In this document: positions 35,575 through 44,162 of the stretch, piece by piece
Layout: each line of letters opens with the position of its first letter
Numbering within the stretch: the stretch's first letter is position 1
Assembly: GCF_000516515.1 (NCBI RefSeq)
Contig: NZ_KI911784.1
Span: 2,202,881 to 2,266,880 of the forward strand
Length of the DNA stretch: 64,000 bases
Direction of reading: 5' to 3'
DNA from: Chloroflexus sp. Y-396-1
GTDB taxonomy: Bacteria > Chloroflexota > Chloroflexia > Chloroflexales > Chloroflexaceae
Position numbers and translations under genes: made by a program
Notes under the pieces: model-generated
What the model saw: only the letters and a program-made list of their open reading frames with translations
What the model was told of the DNA's origin: nothing
The model's database searches: none

Positions 35575-36026
35575 TGCTTGCCCGTCTCCGCTTGCTCGAT
35601 CAGGCGCAGCGCCTGACGTTTCAGATAGACAAGAAGTGCGCTGATGCCGTTGAGCCGTTGCGGGCTGAGAACCTGGTGCAGCCCCATCTGTTGGATGAAA
35701 TCACCTGATACCGCCAGTACCTGGGCAGGTGTTAATCCTTCCAGTCCTGTTCGTAAGATAGCGGCAAAACCGCGGATAGTTGGCGCTTCGGGCGGTACGT
35801 CAATGTGATAGACGATTCGTTCACCCTCTCGCTGTGCGACAACAAAGACCGGGGACATACATTCGTGAACCTGTTCCATACCCTGATGGTCTTTCAGGTC
35901 GGGAGGTAAGGGCGGAAGCTGCTCAGAAAATTCCAATAATAATTCTAGTTTCTCTTCACGACCGGCAGTGCGAAATTCAGCAACGATTTCGGCCAATCTT
36001 GGCGGAATGAAGGGGCTATCATTCAT
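35571..36026 (-). CDS. sufE: SufE-family cysteine desulfurase sulfur acceptor
   Basis: A 151-residue protein that accepts persulfide sulfur from the cysteine desulfurase SufS and passes it to the SufBCD scaffold for Fe-S cluster building. The family signature is seen in RLAEIVAEFRTAGREEKLELL, the QVHECMSPVFV region with the acceptor Cys in ECMSPV, and TIRGFAAILRTGLEGLTPAQVL. No suf genes flank it. Fe-S proteins in the window (ferredoxin, AioA, AioB, the nuclease-helicase) are possible clients. Confidence 0.9.
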   Translation of the reverse strand: MNDSPFIPPRLAEIVAEFRTAGREEKLELLLEFSEQLPPLPPDLKDHQGMEQVHECMSPVFVVAQREGERIVYHIDVPPEAPTIRGFAAILRTGLEGLTPAQVLAVSGDFIQQMGLHQVLSPQRLNGISALLVYLKRQALRLIEQAETGKH

Positions 36027-36103
36027 AAAACTACCTCAGCGATACCAAAGTAACAACAGTTGTTGCCAATACGTTAGCACGATTGAGCACTATCTCGCAT
36101 CGA

Positions 36104-36427
36104 TTACCTGCGTTGCAAAAGTCCAATTAATGCTGCCAGCACGCGCGCCCGATATTCGGTGGCAGTCGCCACATTTGCCTGATGAATCTCGAACAGACCA
36201 CTGTCAACTTCCAACATCCCTCCTGGCCCCTCGCGCATTGGTACCGTTGTGTGGCAATCGCCATCGAGCCGAATGATTGTTTTGGCCGCTGGTCGTTCTT
36301 CTTCAGCAGTAGCGGTTGGGCCAACAACCTTGTAGGAGGTTGTTACTTCCATTACCGCAGCATCGGCAACATAAGCAGCAACTCTCGCCGCTGCACTACG
36401 GATCGAGTTCTCCAATTCGCCTGCCAT
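36104..36427 (-). CDS. Small protein homologous to the C-terminal domain of the caspase-like peptidase
   Basis: A 107-residue protein. Its layout (SIRSAAARVAAYVADAAVME, TIIRLDGDCHTTVPMREG, then FEIHQANVATATEYRARVLA and ALIGLLQRR) parallels the last 110 residues of the peptidase encoded at 37204-39249 (QQVIADAAHLEVETY, SLDGDTQVLVPTNAEGI, IHVSMVQQAQTNRAEMVRAI). The shared core is a LDGDxxxxVP strand and a final V..A..xR..M/V helix. I know no family name. It is the last gene of a three-gene operon, 30 bases after the preceding stop. It may bind or regulate the peptidase. Confidence 0.7.
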   Translation of the reverse strand: MAGELENSIRSAAARVAAYVADAAVMEVTTSYKVVGPTATAEEERPAAKTIIRLDGDCHTTVPMREGPGGMLEVDSGLFEIHQANVATATEYRARVLAALIGLLQRR

Positions 36428-36457
36428 GCAAGTTCTCCTCTGTTCGGCGTGAGAGTG

Positions 36458-37207
36458 TCATGTGGATGATACCATTGATTGCCGAACTTCGGCCAGTACC
36501 TCTTGGACAAATTGCCAGGACGCCGGTAATGCCATGAGCGCACTGATCGGTGACGCAATCATGGTAGCTATCAGCGCCGCCCCGCGTCCAACCAGGCCAA
36601 TGATGCGCAAAAGGGCAGCTCGTGAGCGCAGGGCGAGGGTCAAGGTCTGGTGATGGAGGGTAGCCTGTACTGGAGTGATGTCGGTGACCAACCAAGATTG
36701 TACGTCACCGAACCAGTTGACTCTGGTACGAGCGATCAGACGCGATCCGTGAACAGTTTCGACGGTTGCATACGATTTGAGCGCTTCACATACCTGAGTA
36801 TTCAGGGTGATGAACTGTTCTTGCGCTGCCTGCCAGCGCTCTTGCGCTTCATCGCGCAGACCAAAACTTGCCCCACCGGCCGATTGCTCTGCCATTGACA
36901 CCCAACCAAGCAGGTGTTGTTCAGCAGCAGGCAACGTCGTTCCAAAGCTGACCGCTCCATCAACAACTTGCCGTAAACGGTGCTCGACGGTCGCCAATGC
37001 CTGTTCCTGGGCATCGAGCTGGCTCATTGCCGAGCGTATTGCGTCCTGCGCTGCCAACGCATCGTCTGGTAATCGTGCCTGCCAGACGACATCAGGCTGA
37101 TCACCCGTTGAAAACGCACTGCCGATGACCAGGGGTTGCCAGGGGCCGGGAGGCGTGACAACGGTTGGTGATGATGATGATTCGATCACGACAAAAACAG
37201 CGTTCAT
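36458..37207 (-). CDS. Hypothetical protein with C-terminal membrane segment, caspase-like operon
   Basis: A 249-residue protein of unknown family. After a short beta-strand-rich start (NAVFVVIESSSSPTVV), a long helical region (QDAIRSAMSQLDAQEQALAT, EHRLRQVV) may form a coiled coil. The C-terminal 60 residues contain a hydrophobic stretch (LLRIIGLVGRGAALIATMIA SPISALMALP). The ATG at 37207 overlaps the stop of the peptidase gene as ATGA, which fixes the start; the longer upstream reading has no support. It is likely a membrane-associated partner of the peptidase. Confidence 0.75.
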   Translation of the reverse strand: MNAVFVVIESSSSPTVVTPPGPWQPLVIGSAFSTGDQPDVVWQARLPDDALAAQDAIRSAMSQLDAQEQALATVEHRLRQVVDGAVSFGTTLPAAEQHLLGWVSMAEQSAGGASFGLRDEAQERWQAAQEQFITLNTQVCEALKSYATVETVHGSRLIARTRVNWFGDVQSWLVTDITPVQATLHHQTLTLALRSRAALLRIIGLVGRGAALIATMIASPISALMALPASWQFVQEVLAEVRQSMVSST

Positions 37208-39249
37208 TTGCCTTGCAAGACGCTCAAGAGACCGGCTGCGGCTGTAGCAATGGCCCGTACCATCTCGGCCCGATTCGTCTGTGCCTGTTGCACCATACTG
37301 ACGTGGATAGCCCACAGACGCTCATCAATTCCTTCGGCGTTGGTTGGTACCAATACTTGAGTGTCGCCATCGAGACTCATACGGGTTACGGCGCGTAAGC
37401 TGGCACCGCGAAAATCGCCCTGTCGATAGTTAATCGTTTCAGGGGCGTCAGTCGTGTACGTCTCAACTTCCAAATGAGCGGCATCGGCGATGACCTGTTG
37501 GAGGGTCATTGCCAGGCGTTCCCCAAACTCCTGTAGGGCAGTTGAGAGTTTTTGCATCGTTTCGGCCGGTTTATTCCCAAACAGACCAAAACTGGCTCCG
37601 ACTTCGGGCAATGCCACCGGGATAACCGGGGTTTCAGGTGGCAGGCTCCCGGCCGGTACTGGCGCCACTGGCTGACCGCTAGGAGAAGGTGGTATTGTCG
37701 TGACCGGTTCAGCAGCAGTTGGTGATGGTGCAGCAATTGGGGGTCTTTCTGTTGATGAAGATTGTATCGTCAGTCGTGGTGGTGAATCCGCTGTGTCAGC
37801 CGCCGGTTGCCGGCATAGGCGGGTCGCCGGATCGCCAAGAATTATATAGCTCCGCGCATCGTTATGTTCCGTCCAGCGCGTCGAAAGTTCTATCGGATCG
37901 ATCACTTGGCCCCAACGCGCATTCTCCATATCTTCGGTCAAGACTGTTGCCAGTTCCGCATACCGCTCATTGAAAAACTCAAGTGCATAGCCGATCGGGG
38001 CGCCAGCAAACAGCAGCCGACGCAACGTACTGCTGAAGGTCTCGATTTGGCGACCTCCACGGGTATCATTGAACGAGAACGTCCATGCTCGTTCGACGTG
38101 ACCAATGTACGCCAGCGCACCACCACGCGGTAAGCTGAGCAAACGTCTTGGTAATGCAGAAACGAATGGTTTAGTCGCGATCACCGACCGGGTTCCTCGT
38201 AAATGAGGAAAATCGTCTTCCCGCGGGCACCCAGCGCCGAAGCATGCAAACTGAAACACAAAAGCGCCATGAATTGAGGTATTATTGGCAATATCATCGG
38301 CAGCAAGATAGAACGCTGGCGGAATCGGACGCTGTCGCCAGGCTTGTGGCCCCGGCCAGTCGGCGCAAAGGATTGCGCCCTGATGGGCTACCTGGCGCGG
38401 ATCGTTCGCTTCAAATTCAACTCCGTGACCGGCGGTGAAGAGCAATGTCGGCGGTTCATTATGGAGAAGCTGACTGAGCCGCTCTTTTGTGACGTCGCTG
38501 CTGCTAAGGGTACTAATCTCCCACTCACCACGTTGCGGATGACCAACTAACTCAGTAGCGAGCGGCTGTACCAATCCTTGTAAGCTACGACTGGTTGCCA
38601 CATCATCGGGGTGTTGCACGCCGGCAAACACGATCCGTCGAGGGAGCGTAATACCGTTCCGTTCTGCCGCCACGACGCTGCGGGCATACGCTGCATATTC
38701 GTCAAGAGTTGCAAAATGGATACGCCCGACCGCATATTGCACATCGAGCTGATACTGGAAGCGGAAAGGTATCTCTTCAGGTGAGCCAACCAGCAAGAGA
38801 TAGTAGGGAAACCGCTCAGGATCAACCGGACCACTGGTTGCTGCCCCTTGCCGTCGTAGAAACGCGGCTTTACTTTCGCCGGGCCGATACCCCCGTTCAC
38901 GGCTACATTCGCGATAACGTGACCCGGCCTGGGCACGGCGCCAGTTCAGCAATGCACTCAATGCCTCGCGGATCGGTGCAGGATCGACTGTTGCCGAAAA
39001 GATGATTCCCCATCCAGCTTGAGCCAGATCGGTGGGGTCAACGCCCTCTTTGACCCGAAACGCGCCACTCGTGTCAGCCAGATACCGTTCACGTAGTGCT
39101 GCCCGCTGTTCGGGGTCGGGATCGATCTGATCAGGTGATGGTCGTTCGCCGAGTATCAAACGGGCCAGTTCACGCACAGGAATCGGTTCGTGGGCATACT
39201 CGCCCCGGCTTGCGTTCACACCGTTGAAGTAGAGCCAATCTTCGGCCAT
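37204..39249 (-). CDS. Caspase-like (C25 gingipain-type) peptidase with C-terminal shared domain
   Basis: A 681-residue protein without a signal peptide. Residues about 140-480 look like a clan CD cysteine peptidase. LLFTAGHGVEFEAND supplies the catalytic His. GAFVFQFACFGAGCPRED supplies the Cys, in the ACFGAGC style of C25 peptidases. The end of the domain is ARSYIILGDPATRL. A Pro/Thr/Ser linker (about 485-560) precedes a 110-residue domain shared with the protein at 36104-36427. It heads a three-gene operon (39249 to 36104). Caspase-like enzymes in such operons often act in stress or defence; that role here is inference. Confidence 0.8.
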   Translation of the reverse strand: MAEDWLYFNGVNASRGEYAHEPIPVRELARLILGERPSPDQIDPDPEQRAALRERYLADTSGAFRVKEGVDPTDLAQAGWGIIFSATVDPAPIREALSALLNWRRAQAGSRYRECSRERGYRPGESKAAFLRRQGAATSGPVDPERFPYYLLLVGSPEEIPFRFQYQLDVQYAVGRIHFATLDEYAAYARSVVAAERNGITLPRRIVFAGVQHPDDVATSRSLQGLVQPLATELVGHPQRGEWEISTLSSSDVTKERLSQLLHNEPPTLLFTAGHGVEFEANDPRQVAHQGAILCADWPGPQAWRQRPIPPAFYLAADDIANNTSIHGAFVFQFACFGAGCPREDDFPHLRGTRSVIATKPFVSALPRRLLSLPRGGALAYIGHVERAWTFSFNDTRGGRQIETFSSTLRRLLFAGAPIGYALEFFNERYAELATVLTEDMENARWGQVIDPIELSTRWTEHNDARSYIILGDPATRLCRQPAADTADSPPRLTIQSSSTERPPIAAPSPTAAEPVTTIPPSPSGQPVAPVPAGSLPPETPVIPVALPEVGASFGLFGNKPAETMQKLSTALQEFGERLAMTLQQVIADAAHLEVETYTTDAPETINYRQGDFRGASLRAVTRMSLDGDTQVLVPTNAEGIDERLWAIHVSMVQQAQTNRAEMVRAIATAAAGLLSVLQGK

Positions 39250-39423
39250 GTTGATGTCCTGTTAGCGATGACCACTGACAGTCGGCGATTGTAGGAGATG
39301 TATAATCCGCTGACCTGAGATGCGGGTCAGCATCCCGCATCTGATGTGCAGGCCAGACGATGATGCCGAATTGGATAGGGTACGATCCTACAGAAATACG
39401 AATGATATTGCGTCAGCGACCGG

Positions 39424-40245
39424 TTAAATCTGCAAGATATACCCCTTACCGCGCACATTCAGCAAATAGCGCGGCGCGCTTGGTTCGGGTTCGATCTTCT
39501 GCCGTAGGTGGTGGATATGCGGTTTGATCAACTCACCCGCCTCAAGATCGGTTGTTTCGTAACCTTGTGCACAACGTACCAACTGCGTATACGACAACAT
39601 CTGTCCGGCATGCTCGGCCAGGCATAGGAGTAGGCGAAACTCTGTTGGCGTCAGGTTAAGCGAACGACCGTTCAGTGTCGCTGTCTGATGCCACGTATCA
39701 AGGGTTAACGGGCCGATGGTCAGGATACGTCCGGCTGGTTCGGGCGCTGGGGTAGGTGGTGAAGGAGTTGTCGAGGGATGAATCGGCGCCACAGACGATG
39801 CCACTTTCCCGCCGGTTAATTCTTGTACCGCCGCACCAATGGTATCGAGCAAATCACTCTGGCGGCGTCGTGCCGCACGTTCTTCAAGCCCGGCAGCCAC
39901 TCGAGCCAGGATTTGATTCGGATCGCTGGTCTTGAGTAGATAGTCAAAGATACCAAACCGAATACCTTCAATGGCCGAATCGAGCGAGCCATGGCCGGTT
40001 AAGACAATGATGATGGCGTCGTGGCCGGCTTCCCGCACCTTTGCTACTACTTCCATCCCTTTCATGCCGGGCATTTGTAGATCGACCAGCATGAGATCAA
40101 ATGGTTCACGTTCAAATAGTGCTACTGCCTCTTCACCGGTTGCAGCCGTCGTGACGGCATAACCAGCCCGGCTGAGTAATGCCTGTAAGGTCAGGCGAAT
40201 ATTTTGCTCATCATCAACTACCAACACACGCGGCTGGGTAGTCAT
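39424..40245 (-). CDS. Response regulator with REC and winged-helix domains
   Basis: A 273-residue OmpR/PhoB-type regulator. The receiver domain has VLVVDDEQNIRLTL, LMLVDLQMPG with the phospho-acceptor Asp, VLTGHGSLDSAIEG and YLLKTSDP. A 60-residue Pro/Thr linker leads to a winged helix with LNLTPTEFRLLLCLAEHAG and VRGKGYILQI. The receiver resembles NtrC-type more than OmpR-type ones (GHGSLDSAIEGIR). ATG 40245 is chosen; a GTG at 40257 is in frame. It diverges from a sensor kinase at 40781, the probable partner, with a 17-bp tandem repeat between them. Confidence 0.88.
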   Translation of the reverse strand: MTTQPRVLVVDDEQNIRLTLQALLSRAGYAVTTAATGEEAVALFEREPFDLMLVDLQMPGMKGMEVVAKVREAGHDAIIIVLTGHGSLDSAIEGIRFGIFDYLLKTSDPNQILARVAAGLEERAARRRQSDLLDTIGAAVQELTGGKVASSVAPIHPSTTPSPPTPAPEPAGRILTIGPLTLDTWHQTATLNGRSLNLTPTEFRLLLCLAEHAGQMLSYTQLVRCAQGYETTDLEAGELIKPHIHHLRQKIEPEPSAPRYLLNVRGKGYILQI

Positions 40246-40780
40246 ATCAACTTGCACTCCATCTTGATTATGCTTATAGTTGGAATTATATAATTATTGG
40301 CATATCATAACATGAGCTGATAGCATGGTCAACGGTATCGGCTCCGTGTTTAGAGGTTTTCGGCGTTCTCAATTTCGAGTCACCTTCAGACCGGACGATG
40401 AAACCGTAGCGGGACACCGACGAAGAACCGGATGCGCGGACATCCTGGGTGCGCGGACATCCTGGGTGCGCGGACATCCTGGGTGCGCGGACATCTTGGG
40501 AGCGCGGACATCCTGGGAGCGCGGACATCCTGGGAGCGCGGACATCCTGGGTGCGCAGGCCTCTGGCCCGCAATTAGAAGCATCCTCACCCTTCCTCGCC
40601 CCTGGTGGGAGCTTGAAGGGGGCTAAGGGGAGGGTATGGAGATGACTGGAACCTGCCTCAGACGGCAATCGACGCAGCGGAGCGACGCTTCTTACGCCGA
40701 CCGCATGACGCGGGTTAGCAGCAGGAGATTGCGGCCCTAGTGTATCATAGTGGCAGGATGACCGGCACAGGAGCTTAAAC
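40246..40780. other. Divergent intergenic region with tandem repeat between regulator and sensor kinase
   Basis: No gene is supported. On the minus strand TATAAT near 40285-40295 is a -10 candidate for the regulator. On the plus strand TATCAT at 40743-40748 and AGGAG before ATG 40781 serve the kinase. The tandem repeat at 40434-40552 is described separately. Open frames crossing it are artefacts of its period. Confidence 0.5.
40434..40571. repeat. Seven 17-bp tandem repeats ending in a palindrome unit
   Basis: Seven units of GCGCGGACATCCTGGGT (last base A or T; one C-to-T change in unit 4) run from 40434 to 40552. The next bases, GCGCAGGCCTCTGGCCCGC (40553-40571), match the palindromic core of the 37-bp array at 59462-60315. 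Both arrays share the CCTGGGTGCGC junction. They appear to be expansions of the same seed. Confidence 0.9.
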
Positions 40781-42196
40781 ATGATCGAGCGTGAAGATAC
40801 CACAGCCTATATTGCCAGGCTAGAGCAGGAATTACAGGCAGCGCAACAGCGTATTGCTGCTCTCGAACGTGAAGCTGAGCTTCATGCCCGTTATGCCCGT
40901 GATCTTGATCGACGGCTGGCCGCGCTGCTCTCCGTCTCGGCTGCGCTGCTGATCAGTCATGATGTCGATAAGATTGTGCAATTGGTCGTGCAGCAAGCAA
41001 CCAACCTCTTTCCAGGCACGGCGGCTGCGTACCTCTATCTGCTTGACGATGAGACAGAGGGTGGATTACATCTGCGCGCCTCCCTGCCGGCAGATACGCC
41101 CCCTCCTGCAATTGAAATCCTGGCTGATATAGCCGTGAAAGCACCACGCTCGATTTTGTTAACCGGCCCGCAAATTGAGCACCTCCTGCAACAACAGCAT
41201 CTATCCCTCGATAGAACTGATGGACATTGTACGTTGCCCCAAAGTGTATTACTGGCGCCCCTGCGGATCGAAAGTCAACGGAGTGGGGCACTTATCGTAT
41301 GTAGCGACCAAATCTGGCACCTGTACCATCCGCGTGATTTGCCTTTTGTGCAGGCCCTAGCCGATCTAACCATGATTGCAATTGATGAAGTTCGGCAGCG
41401 GCAACGAGCTGCTGCGTTACAGAACGATCTGGTACTAACTCAATCGCTACGTGCTGAGGCTGAAGCACGTTTGAACGCAGCACAGGCACAGTTATTGCAG
41501 AGTGCGAAATTGGCTGCGGTCGGTGAATTGTCTGCTTCAGTGGCTCACGAGATCAACAATCCACTCTACGCAGCGCGCAATAGTCTCTATCTAGTTGAGC
41601 AGGATTTACCGCCCGATGCTCCACAGCGCACGTTCCTCACCATTGCTCAGCAAGAGTTAGGACGGATTGCACGCATTATCACCCGGATGCGTGATTTTTA
41701 CCGCCCTTCACGTGGCGAGCTGACCAGTGCCAACATCAATGCCTTGCTTCGTGAAACGCTTGAGTTGGTCACCACTCATCTGCGCCACAATCACGTCACT
41801 GTCCGCACTCAGCTCGCCAATGATCTGCCACCAATTGTTGCCCATGCTGATCAGTTACGACAAGTGTTTTTGAATATTATTCTCAACGCTTGCGATGCAA
41901 TGCCTCATGGTGGTGAATTGACCGTCAGTACCAGTCTGATCGCTGCCCGACCAGAGGCTCCACCGACTCTCTCAATCGCGATTAGTGATACTGGAGTAGG
42001 GATTGCTTCTGAACACATTCCGCATCTCTTTGAGCCATTTTATACCACCAAACCGCATGGCACTGGTCTTGGATTGGCGATCAGTGCGCATATTATTACG
42101 CAACATGGTGGGCGTATTCTTGTCGATAGCGAACCTGGCGTTGGTACAACGTTCACTATTTTGCTGCCGCTTGAAGCGCCGATGGCAACGGGGTGA
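40781..42196 (+). CDS. GAF-domain sensor histidine kinase
   Basis: A 471-residue soluble histidine kinase. An N-terminal coiled coil (IARLEQELQAAQQRIAALER) is followed by a GAF domain at about 45-210 and a second coiled coil. The HisKA region is GELSASVAHEINNPLYAARN, phospho-acceptor His near residue 256. The HATPase domain shows VFLNIILNACDAMPHGGELT (N box), ISDTGVGIASEHI (G1) and PHGTGLGLAISAHII (G2). This NtrB-like core matches the NtrC-like receiver of the divergent regulator. No membrane helices are seen, so the signal is cytoplasmic. Confidence 0.9.
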   Translation: MIEREDTTAYIARLEQELQAAQQRIAALEREAELHARYARDLDRRLAALLSVSAALLISHDVDKIVQLVVQQATNLFPGTAAAYLYLLDDETEGGLHLRASLPADTPPPAIEILADIAVKAPRSILLTGPQIEHLLQQQHLSLDRTDGHCTLPQSVLLAPLRIESQRSGALIVCSDQIWHLYHPRDLPFVQALADLTMIAIDEVRQRQRAAALQNDLVLTQSLRAEAEARLNAAQAQLLQSAKLAAVGELSASVAHEINNPLYAARNSLYLVEQDLPPDAPQRTFLTIAQQELGRIARIITRMRDFYRPSRGELTSANINALLRETLELVTTHLRHNHVTVRTQLANDLPPIVAHADQLRQVFLNIILNACDAMPHGGELTVSTSLIAARPEAPPTLSIAISDTGVGIASEHIPHLFEPFYTTKPHGTGLGLAISAHIITQHGGRILVDSEPGVGTTFTILLPLEAPMATG

Positions 42197-42261
42197 ACTG
42201 ATGGTTCATGTGCGGAAGTTTCCAATAGATTTCTCCTGCGCAACTGCTTCAGCCATGCACG

Positions 42262-43401
42262 TTAATCGGAAGCGCTTACCCGCAACGGGTGTTGGGACGT
42301 AGCCGCACGGCGTGCGGTCCGGCGGTCGGCGTTCAGACGGTGTGCACGGCGTGCTGTGGCTGATGGGAGTGGTAGGGCAGGTACGGCCAGCGCCAAAATC
42401 GCCACGCCAATGCGAAGATCAAAACCAGGCGCCGTGATAACCGGAAATGGATAGTAGACCAGAACAGTGGGTTCAATTAGGCGTATCGTCGCGACTACGC
42501 CAACCGCACTTACCGCAGCGATCCAGGTAAGCGTATCCTGACGATGCCAGCGTTCGCGCCGATAGGTTGTGCGTGGCACACATCGGCTTAATTGGTGGGC
42601 AGCCCAACCGGTGAGGAGAAGACCACCACCGCCAAGTGGGGCGACGAGTGGGAAGCTGGAAGGACCAACCCACAGCCAGCCGATGACCGCAGCCGTCAGG
42701 CTTACCAGACCGAAGACCAGTCCTAGTGTGCGGCCGGTTGCTGGTGTCGTTGATACCGTGCGTCCATAGCCACGTGCTTCGAGTGCTTCGGCCAGTTGGA
42801 GGGCACGCTCAAGACTACCGGCCAGGAGTGGGCTAATCAAAGCTCCCCAACTGCGTATCCCGCCGAACCGATGACCACGGGCACGCTGGGAGTCTGTGAT
42901 GTCCTGGACAGTGCGTACTAATCCTGGGGCAAAAGCAATCGCTATCGTCACGGCAAGACCGGCGTGGAAGAGTGAGCGTGGGGTCAACCGGAGCAGCCGA
43001 TGATGATCGACGAGCGCGTTAAAGGTGCCGAAAATGAGCAGGAGTGTCCACAATCCCAAACCACGAGTGGCGCCCCAGGCCAGGGCTTCGGCCGTGATTG
43101 ATCCGCCAAGGACAATACCACCTGACCATGCCGGTAGCTGGATGGCAGGTAACCGGAAGATCACGGTTGTCCCGCGTGCTCCGCCAACCGTCACGATGGC
43201 AAAGAGAACGTATCCGCACCAGATGAAGGCGCCAACACGAGCAAAGAGGGTAAAACTCCGTGCCAGCAGACGATCATCGCGCCGATTCACGAAGATGTAC
43301 GTCACCACCAGCATCAGCAGGATGTGGTAGAGCGGATGCGGTGTGAGCATTGCGATGGTCACCGTTGCTATCAGCCAGCAGAGCCATGTACGTGTATGCA
43401 T
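42262..43401 (-). CDS. EcfT-type energy-coupling factor transmembrane protein
   Basis: A 379-residue membrane protein with several hydrophobic helices. Two Ala-Arg-Gly signatures, SQRARGHRFGG near 172 and LEARGYGRTV near 205, mark the coupling helices of the EcfT/CbiQ family that contact the ATPases. The N-terminal half gives the core membrane fold, and a C-terminal extension of about 150 residues adds further helices. It is the last gene of the cobalamin-riboswitch operon. No EcfA ATPase or S component is encoded in the window. The ATG shares one base with the cobS stop (TAATG). Confidence 0.82.
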   Translation of the reverse strand: MHTRTWLCWLIATVTIAMLTPHPLYHILLMLVVTYIFVNRRDDRLLARSFTLFARVGAFIWCGYVLFAIVTVGGARGTTVIFRLPAIQLPAWSGGIVLGGSITAEALAWGATRGLGLWTLLLIFGTFNALVDHHRLLRLTPRSLFHAGLAVTIAIAFAPGLVRTVQDITDSQRARGHRFGGIRSWGALISPLLAGSLERALQLAEALEARGYGRTVSTTPATGRTLGLVFGLVSLTAAVIGWLWVGPSSFPLVAPLGGGGLLLTGWAAHQLSRCVPRTTYRRERWHRQDTLTWIAAVSAVGVVATIRLIEPTVLVYYPFPVITAPGFDLRIGVAILALAVPALPLPSATARRAHRLNADRRTARRAATSQHPLRVSASD

Positions 43402-44162
43402 TAGCCATTCCCCAGGCGTACTGTCAACGTAGCCAGTACCACCACTTCGCTGATCTCACAAAGGGCGCCGTAGGTGTCGCCGGTCAAGCCACCGAAGTCA
43501 CGAACCCACCAGCGCGCCAACAGATACGCCAACCCTAGCACCAAACCGAGGGCGATCAACCCGTTAAGGTCGGCGATAAGCCAGGTTACCCCAACTGTGA
43601 GCAATGATGCTAGCCAGAAGTCGCGCTGGCGTACCTGGGAATTAAACATGCGTCCCAGGCCCCCTTCACGTGCAGCAGGAAACCAATAAATACCGAAACA
43701 ATCGGCCCAACGCCCCAGGATCGGCGCCAGCAGGAGGGCAGGCCAGGCGCTTGGCGCGTCGGCAATCAGAGCTACTTTCAGGAAGAGGATCATGATCAGC
43801 GCCGAGGCGCCCATGACCCCGATCCGACTATCTTTCATGATTTCGAGTTTGCGCTCGCGTGATCGCCAGCTCAATGCGGCATCGAACGTATCGCTCAGGC
43901 CGTCAAGGTGCATTCCCCCGGTAATGATGCCCCACACTGCCACTACCAATACGGCAGCGCTGAGGTCACCCCACAACGGTCGGGCCAGCAGGTCAACCGC
44001 AGTTAACACACCGCCGATGACCAGGCCGGCCATCGGAAACCAGGGGATTGCCCGCACAACGCTCTGCTCGTTCATTGGTGGCAGGCCGGGAAGGGGAATG
44101 ATGGTGAGAAAGCGTAGGGCCTCTACCAGACCAATAGGAGAACGGATTGATGATTCGCTCAT
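43401..44162 (-). CDS. cobS: Adenosylcobinamide-GDP ribazoletransferase
   Basis: A 253-residue integral membrane enzyme joining adenosylcobinamide-GDP with alpha-ribazole in the last steps of cobalamin assembly. The family signature is clear: VEALRFLTIIPLPGL, AIPWFPMAGLVIGG, GGMHLDGLSDTFDAAL and MKDSRIGVMGASALI, with acidic residues for metal and nucleotide. ATG 44162 overlaps the CobC stop as ATGA, so a longer upstream reading is rejected. It sits in the riboswitch operon with CobC and EcfT, which supports salvage of corrinoids rather than complete synthesis from this locus alone. Confidence 0.93.
   Translation of the reverse strand: MSESSIRSPIGLVEALRFLTIIPLPGLPPMNEQSVVRAIPWFPMAGLVIGGVLTAVDLLARPLWGDLSAAVLVVAVWGIITGGMHLDGLSDTFDAALSWRSRERKLEIMKDSRIGVMGASALIMILFLKVALIADAPSAWPALLLAPILGRWADCFGIYWFPAAREGGLGRMFNSQVRQRDFWLASLLTVGVTWLIADLNGLIALGLVLGLAYLLARWWVRDFGGLTGDTYGALCEISEVVVLATLTVRLGNG

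Noticed and set aside
40286-40803. Open frames with repeated AHPGCPRTQDVR-like peptides across the 17-bp repeats
   Set aside because: They are open in several frames on both strands because of the repeat, and they lie in a divergent promoter gap.
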